A stretch of 34,964 nt of DNA. It comes from an uncultured Erysipelotrichaceae bacterium. Its GTDB lineage: Bacteria; Bacillota_I; Bacilli_A; RFN20; CAG-826. A program made the translations under genes and the position numbers. This document shows positions 1 through 6,631 of the stretch, one piece after another. Numbering within the stretch: the first letter of the stretch is position 1; each line of letters begins with the position of its first letter. The notes beneath the pieces are model-generated. The model did not search any database, was not told the DNA's origin, and saw only the letters and a program-made list of their open reading frames with translations. Where the stretch lies: positions 1 to 34,964 of the forward strand of contig CADCCA010000006.1 in NCBI GenBank assembly GCA_902799855.1, written 5' to 3'.

Positions 1-945
1 GTTGCTATTGAAAGTAAACCAGGTGAAGTAGTGGAAATATCTTCCGCTAGAAGAAGCAATGAATTTAAAGCCTTTGTTAATGTCATTTATGGCTGCGATA
101 AATTCTGCACATATTGCATCGTTCCTTATACAAGAGGCAAGGAAAGAAGTAGACACTTTGATGATGTTCTTAAAGAATGTGAACAATTAATCAAATTAGG
201 CTATCAAGAAATCACCTTGCTTGGTCAAAACGTTAATGCATATGGCAAAGATCTTGATGAAGGAAAAGACTTTGCGGACCTATTAGAAGCGGTCGCAAAA
301 CTAGGCGTTCCACGCTTAAGATTTACTACCTCTCACCCATGGGATTTCTCCTCTAAAATGATAGACGTCATCGCTAAATATCCAAATATCATGAAGTTTA
401 TCCATCTCCCAGTGCAATCCGGAAATGATCGTGTTTTAAGAGCGATGGGTAGAAGATACACTAGAGAACAATATCTCGCTTTAGTGAAAGAAATGCGTGA
501 AAAGATTCCAGGCCTTTCTTTATCAACTGATATCATCGTTGGTTTCCCTAATGAAACAGACGAAGAATTCCAAGACACCTTATCCCTAGTGGATATCGTT
601 AAATATGAAGCTGCATTTACCTTCATTTATTCACCAAGAAAAGGTACACCTGCTGCTAAGATTGCTGATAATGTTTCTAAAGAAACAAAGTCTGCTAGAT
701 TCATGGAATTAGTCAAACACTTAGAAAAGAATATCGAAGCCCACAGTGCTTCCCTTATTGGTAAGACATTTGATGTTCTTGTCGATGGTGTAAGTAAGAA
801 TGATAAAGATATGTATTCTGGTTATACCGAAGAAAATAAACTCGTGCACTTTAAAGGCTGCAAAGAGTTAATCGGTAAAATCATTAAAGTTAAAATCACT
901 GAATCTCACACCTATTCATTAATTGGAGAAATTGTGAATGGATAA
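1..945 (+). CDS. miaB: MiaB, tRNA-2-methylthio-N6-dimethylallyladenosine synthase (5'-truncated by window edge)
   Basis: Radical-SAM methylthiotransferase that converts i6A37 to ms2i6A37 in tRNAs reading UNN codons. The frame is open from base 1, so the N-terminal UPF0004 domain lies outside the window. Visible are the radical-SAM cluster motif CDKFCTYC (CxxxCxxC) around bases 94-117, followed by the family's IVPYTRGKERSR, then the SAM-barrel motifs HLPVQSGNDRVL and STDIIVGFPNET, and a C-terminal TRAM-like beta domain (last ~65 residues). The GTG at base 31 is internal and not the start. The stop overlaps the next gene by 8 bases, so the two are co-translated. The next gene is the ymcA homologue, as in Bacillus subtilis ymcB-ymcA. 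The downstream miaA makes the substrate of this enzyme. Confidence 0.96.
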   Translation, partial: VAIESKPGEVVEISSARRSNEFKAFVNVIYGCDKFCTYCIVPYTRGKERSRHFDDVLKECEQLIKLGYQEITLLGQNVNAYGKDLDEGKDFADLLEAVAKLGVPRLRFTTSHPWDFSSKMIDVIAKYPNIMKFIHLPVQSGNDRVLRAMGRRYTREQYLALVKEMREKIPGLSLSTDIIVGFPNETDEEFQDTLSLVDIVKYEAAFTFIYSPRKGTPAAKIADNVSKETKSARFMELVKHLEKNIEAHSASLIGKTFDVLVDGVSKNDKDMYSGYTEENKLVHFKGCKELIGKIIKVKITESHTYSLIGEIVNG

Positions 946-1213
946 AGTTCTTGAGAAAGCTAAAGAATTACGCCTCGCTATCGAAGAAACTAATGAGTTT
1001 CAAGAGTACATGAAAAATAAGGAAATGCTAGAAAATAGCGAGGACGTGATAGAGTTAAAGCACAATATTGCTAACTTAAGGGCTAAAGGAAAATATACTG
1101 AGGCCACCAACTTAGAAAAACTCTATAACGCTCATCCAGTAGTGAATAATTATGAAGTTAGCAAAGCCGCTTTATATGAACTGCTTAAAACAATAGAATC
1201 AATAATTAAATAA
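938..1213 (+). CDS. ymcA: YmcA/YlbF-family protein (RicA-like), short form
   Basis: Small all-alpha protein of 91 aa from the YlbF/YmcA (COG3679) family. Residues are helical and charged, with the family-like segment FQEYMKNKEMLENSEDV near the N-terminus. In B. subtilis, YmcA (RicA) works with YlbF and YaaT as a complex that alters RNase Y activity and so mRNA processing, competence and biofilm. The position directly after miaB, with an 8-base overlap, is the same as in Bacillus and supports the YmcA rather than YlbF assignment. It is clearly shorter than the roughly 140-150 aa Bacillus proteins and contains no cysteine, so it cannot supply the Fe-S ligands reported for the Bacillus Ric complex. 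Family call firm; exact orthology moderate. Confidence 0.8.
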   Translation: MDKVLEKAKELRLAIEETNEFQEYMKNKEMLENSEDVIELKHNIANLRAKGKYTEATNLEKLYNAHPVVNNYEVSKAALYELLKTIESIIK

Positions 1214-1236
1214 ATGCGATTAATTCGCATTTTTTT
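1212..1236 (+). terminator. Intrinsic terminator after ymcA
   Basis: A short perfect stem AATGCGA / TCGCATT with a small loop is followed by a run of T. It begins at the ymcA stop codon and ends the miaB-ymcA transcript. An ATG inside the stem (1214) is in frame with miaA but is not a credible start for that reason. Confidence 0.75.
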
Positions 1237-1252
1237 ATGCTATGATTATCAC
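1219..1252 (+). promoter_or_regulatory. Extended -10 promoter giving a probably leaderless miaA mRNA
   Basis: An extended -10 box TGCTATGAT lies at 1238-1246 with a weak -35 (TTAATT, 1219-1224) 16 bases upstream. The ATG of miaA is exactly 6 bases after the -10 box, so initiation at the usual distance would fall on or next to the A of the start codon. No Shine-Dalgarno sequence precedes this ATG. Confidence 0.5.
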
Positions 1253-2137
1253 ATGTTAATCGTAATAGTTGGACCAACAGGCTCAGGTAAGACATCTTTA
1301 GCTACTCAGTTAGCGGATTTTTATCACGCTCCAATTATTAACGCTGATGCTTTCCAAATCTATCAAGATATGGATATTGGTACTGCTAAGATCGCTAAAA
1401 GCGATAAATACTATCAAGCCCATTATCTTTTAGATATTGTTAAACCAAATCAAACATATTCGGTTAAGGAATATCAAGAAGACTTTAGAAAGACTTATTT
1501 AAAACTCAAAGAACAATATCAAAACATCATTGTCTGTGGTGGCACTGGTCTATACATTAAAGCGGCCTTATATGATTACCATTTTGAGGAAGAAAAATCT
1601 GCGGACATATCTGATTTAGAAGAACTCACTAACGAAGAACTGTATGAAATGCTTAAGAATGTCGATTTAAAAGCCGCTAAAACCATTCACATGAATAACC
1701 GTAAAAGAGTGATTCGTGCTATTCAAATCGCTAGAACTCACGATATCAATAAGAGCGAAGCCATTGATCAACAAGAGCATCAACTCTTCTTTAAAGATGA
1801 AACAGTTAAGTTCTATTTCTTGAATCCAAATCGTGATGATTTATATAGCAATATCAATACACGTGTTGACCAAATGATTGATAATGGTCTAGTTAATGAG
1901 GTCAAAGGATTACTAGATAAATACGAACTATCGGTGACCGCTAAAGCCGCTATTGGTTATAAAGAAGTCATTGAATATTTAGAAAATAAATATAGTTTAA
2001 AAGAATGCATTGAACTCATTAAGAAAAGAACAAGAAACTACGCTAAAAGGCAAGTAACTTTCTTTAAACACCAATTACCTTGCTTAGAGTTTGATAATAA
2101 AGAAACCTTATTAAAGGAAGCCATGAAAAATGAATAA
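1253..2137 (+). CDS. miaA: MiaA, tRNA dimethylallyltransferase
   Basis: Transfers the dimethylallyl group from DMAPP to N6 of A37, giving i6A37, the substrate for MiaB. Residues 1-16 carry the P-loop (GPTGSGKT), followed by NADAFQIYQDMDIGTAK and the CGGTGLYIKAALYDY motif; the C-terminal part has the IDNGLVNEVKGLL and KAAIGYKEVIEY segments and the KKRTRNYAKRQVTFF motif, all typical of MiaA. The protein is 294 aa from this start, normal for the family. The ATG at 1253 was chosen because it directly precedes the P-loop strand; the in-frame ATG at 1214 lies inside a terminator stem. It overlaps tcdA by 8 bases. The DMAPP comes from the MEP pathway, of which ispF is encoded at 10620. Confidence 0.95.
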   Translation: MLIVIVGPTGSGKTSLATQLADFYHAPIINADAFQIYQDMDIGTAKIAKSDKYYQAHYLLDIVKPNQTYSVKEYQEDFRKTYLKLKEQYQNIIVCGGTGLYIKAALYDYHFEEEKSADISDLEELTNEELYEMLKNVDLKAAKTIHMNNRKRVIRAIQIARTHDINKSEAIDQQEHQLFFKDETVKFYFLNPNRDDLYSNINTRVDQMIDNGLVNEVKGLLDKYELSVTAKAAIGYKEVIEYLENKYSLKECIELIKKRTRNYAKRQVTFFKHQLPCLEFDNKETLLKEAMKNE

Positions 2138-2810
2138 AAGTATATTTGAACGTTCCATTGGTTTATTAGGCGAAGATAACTTTAACCACATCCAAGATAA
2201 AGTTATTGCTGTTTTCGGTTTAGGTGGTGTTGGTGGTACAGCCTTAGAAGCCTTAGCGAGAACTGGTTTTAAGCATTTCTTAATTGTTGATTTTGATAAG
2301 GTTGATCCTTCTAACTTAAATAGACAAATCCTCTATACCGCTAAAGATATTGGAAGAAACAAAACTGAAGCGGCCAAAGAAAGAATCTTATCAATCAATC
2401 CTGAGGCTGATATCAAAGAATACAATATGAAAGCCCAAGACTTCGATTTCAACCAGAAGATAGATTATGTCGTTGACGCTATTGATGATGTCGAAGGTAA
2501 ATTATATATTCTTCAAAAAGCCCAAGAATTTAGCGTTCCACAAATCATGTCTTTAGGCATGGCAAATAGATTTGATCCAGAACAAGTTCATATCGCTAAA
2601 CTCAATCAAACTCATAACGATCCTTTAGCGAAAAAGATTCGTTATATGAGCAAAAAAGCGGAATTAGATTTGAGTAAAATAAACGTCGTTATTTCAGAAG
2701 AATTGCCACAAAAGAATGGTGAAAAATTATTTTCCATTATGACCGTGCCTTCTTCTGCAGGATTAGTTATTGCAAAATATATTTTGAATAGCATAATAGA
2801 TATCAAATGA
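2130..2810 (+). CDS. tcdA: TcdA-like tRNA threonylcarbamoyladenosine dehydratase (ThiF/E1 family)
   Basis: E1-like ATP-dependent enzyme of 226 aa expected to cyclise t6A37 to ct6A37 in ANN-decoding tRNAs. The N-terminus FERSIGLLG resembles the TcdA/YgdL signature, followed by the nucleotide-binding glycine motif FGLGGVGG (about residues 30-37), DFDKVDPSNLNRQ with the conserved Asp and Asn-Arg-Gln, and DAIDDVEGK. There are no CxxC zinc ligands, which separates it from ThiF/MoeB. It starts inside the end of miaA with AAAGGAAG 8 bases upstream, so it is probably translated with miaA. It ends in TGA, which shows TGA is a stop here. Other E1-like activities cannot be fully excluded. Confidence 0.87.
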   Translation: MNKSIFERSIGLLGEDNFNHIQDKVIAVFGLGGVGGTALEALARTGFKHFLIVDFDKVDPSNLNRQILYTAKDIGRNKTEAAKERILSINPEADIKEYNMKAQDFDFNQKIDYVVDAIDDVEGKLYILQKAQEFSVPQIMSLGMANRFDPEQVHIAKLNQTHNDPLAKKIRYMSKKAELDLSKINVVISEELPQKNGEKLFSIMTVPSSAGLVIAKYILNSIIDIK

Positions 2811-2832
2811 ATTAATAAAAGGAGCTCTTATT

Positions 2833-4461
2833 ATGGGAAACATTTTCGATGTAGCAAAGATGATTAATGTTGATGAAAAGTACATCATACCTTTTGGTTA
2901 TGATAAGGCTAAAATCTCATTAAAAATCATGGATGAATTAAAAGATCGTCCAAATGGTAAATTGGTGTTGGTCACAGCGATTACACCAACTAAAGCAGGC
3001 GAAGGTAAAACTACAACTTCTATCGGCTTACATGATGGATTACGCTATATCGGTGTTCCTTCATTAGTGTGCTTAAGAGAACCTTCTTTAGGTCCTGTTT
3101 TTGGTATCAAAGGTGGCGCTACTGGTGGTGGTAAAGCTCTTGTTGTTCCTACCGAAGATATCAACTTACATTTCACAGGCGATATGCACGCCTTAACAAG
3201 TTCTATTAACTTAATCGCTGCCTGCATCGATAACTCCATTTGGCAAGGTAACGAACTTAATATCAACCCTGAAAGAGTGCTTTGGAAAAGAGCCCTTGAT
3301 ATGAATGATAGAGCCCTTAGAAAAATTACTATTTCTGAAGGCGAAACAAAATGCGCTCCAAGACAAGAAGAATTTGTCATTACAGTGGCTTCTGAATTAA
3401 TGGCTATTCTTTGCTTAGCAGCCGATGAAGAAGACTTCATGAGAAGAGTCAACAACATCATCGTTGCCTATAACTATGACAATAAACCAGTCTTCTTAAG
3501 AGATTTAAGAATTAGCCATGCTGTCATGAAATTAATGGTCACAGCCTTAAATCCAAACCTCGTTCAAACTTTAGAAGGTAACCCTGCCATTATCCATGGT
3601 GGACCATTTGCTAATATTGCTCATGGTTGTAACTCCATCATCGCTACAAAGATGGGTTTAAAACTTGCTCCAGTCGTGGTCACAGAGGCTGGCTTCGGTG
3701 CTGACCTTGGTGCAGAAAAATTCTTGGATATTAAATGCCGTGTCGCCGGATTAAAACCAGATGCCGTTGTCGTCGTTGCGACAATCCGCGCTCTTAAGAT
3801 GCATGGTGGTCAACCATTTGAAGAACTTGCTAACGAAAATGTTGAAGCCCTTGCTAATGGTGTTTGTAACTTAAGAAAGCACATTGAAAACGTTGAAAAA
3901 TATGGCATCCCTGCCATCGTTTGCATTAACCACTTTGCTTCTGATACAGAAAAAGAAACAGCCTACTTGAGTAAGTGGTGTGAAGATAATGGTTATGACT
4001 ATGCTTATTGCTCTGCCTTCGCTGACGGTGGTAAAGGTGCTGAAGCTTTAGCAAGAGGTGTCATGAACATTCTTAACAATAAGAAGAGTAATTATCACCC
4101 ACTCTATGATGAAAAACTCCCAATCAAAGATAAGATTGAAATCATCTGTAAAGAAATCTATGGTGCAGGTAAAGTTGAATATACCGAAGCAGCAGAACAA
4201 CAAATCAAAGATTTCACAGCCTTAGGCTTTGATAAGACACCAATTTGTATCGCTAAAACACCTCAATCATTAACCGATGATCCTAAAGTGCTTGGTGCAC
4301 CAAAAGGATTCACCGTCACAATTAGAGAAGTCAGACTCTCTGCGGGTGCTAACTTCATCGTTCCATTAACCGGTGCCATCATGACAATGCCTGGTCTTCC
4401 AAAGGTTCCAGCAGCGGTCAAAATGGAAGATGTTCCATACGATCAAAAACTCGATCACTAA
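2833..4461 (+). CDS. fhs: Formate-tetrahydrofolate ligase
   Basis: ATP-dependent ligase making 10-formyl-THF from formate and THF for purine and initiator-tRNA formylation. The 542 aa length is typical. The P-loop-like TPTKAGEGKTTT lies near residues 51-62, followed by the family segments REPSLGPVFGIKGGATGGG, NLHFTGDMHA, and near the C-terminus GFTVTIREVRLSAGANFI with LTGAIMTMPGLP. A strong RBS AAAAGGAG precedes ATG 2833. It lies 22 bases after tcdA and is closed by the terminator at 4482. With glyA (17096, minus) it indicates that one-carbon units are supplied both from formate and from serine. Confidence 0.97.
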   Translation: MGNIFDVAKMINVDEKYIIPFGYDKAKISLKIMDELKDRPNGKLVLVTAITPTKAGEGKTTTSIGLHDGLRYIGVPSLVCLREPSLGPVFGIKGGATGGGKALVVPTEDINLHFTGDMHALTSSINLIAACIDNSIWQGNELNINPERVLWKRALDMNDRALRKITISEGETKCAPRQEEFVITVASELMAILCLAADEEDFMRRVNNIIVAYNYDNKPVFLRDLRISHAVMKLMVTALNPNLVQTLEGNPAIIHGGPFANIAHGCNSIIATKMGLKLAPVVVTEAGFGADLGAEKFLDIKCRVAGLKPDAVVVVATIRALKMHGGQPFEELANENVEALANGVCNLRKHIENVEKYGIPAIVCINHFASDTEKETAYLSKWCEDNGYDYAYCSAFADGGKGAEALARGVMNILNNKKSNYHPLYDEKLPIKDKIEIICKEIYGAGKVEYTEAAEQQIKDFTALGFDKTPICIAKTPQSLTDDPKVLGAPKGFTVTIREVRLSAGANFIVPLTGAIMTMPGLPKVPAAVKMEDVPYDQKLDH

Positions 4462-4481
4462 AACTTTTTTGGACAAAAACG

Positions 4482-4519
4482 AAAAATCCCCTGTACTAGT
4501 TATATAGAGGGATTTTTTT
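4482..4519 (+). terminator. Intrinsic terminator of fhs that also contains the RBS of the next gene
   Basis: Stem AAAAAT(C)CCCT / AGGGATTTTT, with about 15 bases between the arms and a run of seven T at 4513-4519. The T-run touches the ATG of the ABC transporter gene (4520). The 3' arm contains AGAGGG (4506-4511), the only Shine-Dalgarno-like sequence for that gene, 8 bases from the ATG. Confidence 0.8.
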
Positions 4520-6631
4520 ATGAACCAAATTGAATTACACAATGTTTCACGCTTTTACCGCATTGATAAAAACGAAGAAAAATACGTTCTTAAAGACATA
4601 TCTTTATCATTTCCTTCCTGTGGATTAGTTAGTATCCTTGGAAAATCAGGATGTGGGAAATCAACATTATTAAATATCATTGGTAAGATTGATAAACCAA
4701 GCGAAGGAAAAGTCTATTTTAGTGGTGAGGATATTTCTAAGTTTAACGAAAAGAAAACCGCGATATTTAGAAGTCAAGTTATTAGCTATATTTTTCAGCA
4801 TTATCACTTATTAGAAAATCAAACCGCTATTTATAACGTCATGATACCCGCTCTTATCGGTGGCGATAGTTATAAAGTCGCTTATGAAAAAGCCACTAAA
4901 TTACTGGAAAGTTTTTCTATTGATAAAAGCCTCTATGAAAAAAGATGTGCAGATTTATCGGGTGGAGAAAAAGAAAGAATTGCCATCTTAAGAGCATTCA
5001 TCAATGAACCCAAAGTTATTCTAGCGGATGAACCTACAGGTGCGCTTGATAAAGAGAATGCTTATTTAACCATGCAAGCGCTCAAAAAAATTAGTGAAAC
5101 TTCATTAGTAATCATGGTCACTCATAACGAATCTTTAGCCAAACAATATAGCGATAGAATCATAAAAATGAGTGATGGCAAAATTGTGAAAGACGAAAGA
5201 ATCGATAACATGTATAACCGTAACGATTATTACCTGCCAAAAAGAATTAAATCTAACGGAAACTGGCTCAATAAAATTGTCTCCTCTAACTTTAAAAAAC
5301 GCTTCAAAAGAAACCTTTTTTCCATCACCTCTTTAGTGGTGGGTTTAGTGGCAACAATGCTCATTCTTGGCTTTGTAAATGGTAAAGACAAATCAATCAC
5401 TAAATCAATGGAAAATCAATTTGATTATGGCACTGCCTCAATTAGTAAAGAGAATCGTTTAATCAGTTCAGATTCGCCAATTACTCTCATTCAAACAATG
5501 AGACCAAATATCGAAGAAAGACAAATTCTAAGTGATACGTGTAGTGATTTTCATATCACTTATTCCTATAGTTCATTAATAACGTCATTCCCTACAATTA
5601 ATATAAATGAAGAAGTAGTTGAGGACTTTTCTTACCTTCCCGTTTATTCGTTTATTGATAAATCCACGAATCACGATTTATTGATAAAAGGCAAGATTCC
5701 CACCTTTGATACCCTCAATCAAGTTGTCATTAACCAGCACGCTTATGAGTCATTAAATAAGAAACTAAAATACGATTCGCTTAACTCGTATTTAAGAATC
5801 AAAGAACAACAAAAATTTTCTTTCCAAACTGATAATTCTGAAAAGCCATTTGTGAATGATTTTTTTGTTTATGATCGCCTAGTTCAAATCGTCGGAGTGG
5901 TCAAAGAAATTAACTTTTTAAACACCCCTAAAATCTATTACTCATATCTAGCGATGGATAGCTACATGAAGGAAACAATTTTGAATAATCTTTCCGTTTA
6001 TAAAGGAGAGACTACTTGGAAAGATATGGTTATGGATTCTTTGGATAACGAACCCTTATCTAGCTATTCTTGCCAGATGTTTTTAAAAGATTATTCCAAA
6101 CTATCTTCATTAAGAAATATCAACAAAGTTCTTGATGATAACTATAGTGTTACTTCTAACGGTCTAACAGTGGAAGAAACTCTGTTCTCTTTAGTGGGTG
6201 CCGCTAGTATTGGCATGGAAGTATTTTTAGGTATTGCCCTTATTGGCATAGTGATGATTTTAGGCATTATTTCTTTTGCCTCTTATAACGAAGATATTAA
6301 AGATTCCGCTATCTTGCTTTGCTATGGGGCAAGAAGAGATGATATCGCTTTAATTTATGTTTCAGAAAGCTTGATTCTAGGCTTAATAAGCGTAGTAACT
6401 TCTTTCCTTTTAGGATTCTTATTAACTAAGCCAGTTAATATGCTTATTGAACATTTCACTTCTTTAATTAATCCCATTGAGATTCCTTTTAAAAGATTTT
6501 TAAATCACCAATATTTGTTCCCCCTTCTAATAGTGGGCGCCACAATGTTTGTTTGCTTTTTAGCGACATATCTACCAATTGGATTTAGTAAAAAGATTTC
6601 ATTAAAGGAGGAACTTAAAGCTAATGATTAA
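4520..6631 (+). CDS. ABC transporter, ATPase fused to FtsX/MacB-type permease (subunit 1)
   Basis: A 703 aa fusion. Residues 1-230 are a LolD/MacB-class ATPase with Walker A GKSGCGKST (41-49), signature LSGGEKER and Walker B VILADEPTGALD. Then come one membrane helix (about 268-288), an external region of roughly 270 residues, and three C-terminal helices (about 565-690) in FtsX/MacB order. This NBD-TM-periplasmic-TM3 layout is that of type VII, mechanotransmission-type ABC systems, which act on envelope substrates from outside rather than moving solutes through a channel. The next gene encodes the same architecture and overlaps it by 8 bases, so a heterodimer is likely. Substrate unknown: peptide-antibiotic resistance, lipoprotein handling or peptide export are all possible. 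Confidence 0.85.
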   Translation: MNQIELHNVSRFYRIDKNEEKYVLKDISLSFPSCGLVSILGKSGCGKSTLLNIIGKIDKPSEGKVYFSGEDISKFNEKKTAIFRSQVISYIFQHYHLLENQTAIYNVMIPALIGGDSYKVAYEKATKLLESFSIDKSLYEKRCADLSGGEKERIAILRAFINEPKVILADEPTGALDKENAYLTMQALKKISETSLVIMVTHNESLAKQYSDRIIKMSDGKIVKDERIDNMYNRNDYYLPKRIKSNGNWLNKIVSSNFKKRFKRNLFSITSLVVGLVATMLILGFVNGKDKSITKSMENQFDYGTASISKENRLISSDSPITLIQTMRPNIEERQILSDTCSDFHITYSYSSLITSFPTININEEVVEDFSYLPVYSFIDKSTNHDLLIKGKIPTFDTLNQVVINQHAYESLNKKLKYDSLNSYLRIKEQQKFSFQTDNSEKPFVNDFFVYDRLVQIVGVVKEINFLNTPKIYYSYLAMDSYMKETILNNLSVYKGETTWKDMVMDSLDNEPLSSYSCQMFLKDYSKLSSLRNINKVLDDNYSVTSNGLTVEETLFSLVGAASIGMEVFLGIALIGIVMILGIISFASYNEDIKDSAILLCYGARRDDIALIYVSESLILGLISVVTSFLLGFLLTKPVNMLIEHFTSLINPIEIPFKRFLNHQYLFPLLIVGATMFVCFLATYLPIGFSKKISLKEELKAND

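Noticed and set aside
1214..1252. Upstream ATG (1214) as start of miaA
   Set aside because: It lies inside the stem of the ymcA terminator and adds 13 residues not typical of MiaA; ATG 1253 directly precedes the P-loop strand and has a -10 box in place.
2805..2812. Genetic code 4 (TGA = Trp), considered because of mycoplasma-like features
   Set aside because: The tcdA homologue ends in TGA at the expected family length, and tryptophans throughout are encoded by TGG.
3045..3461. Antisense reading frames inside fhs, clpB, htpG and the surface genes as genes
   Set aside because: They have no ribosome-binding sites, improbable composition, and lie wholly inside well-supported genes.
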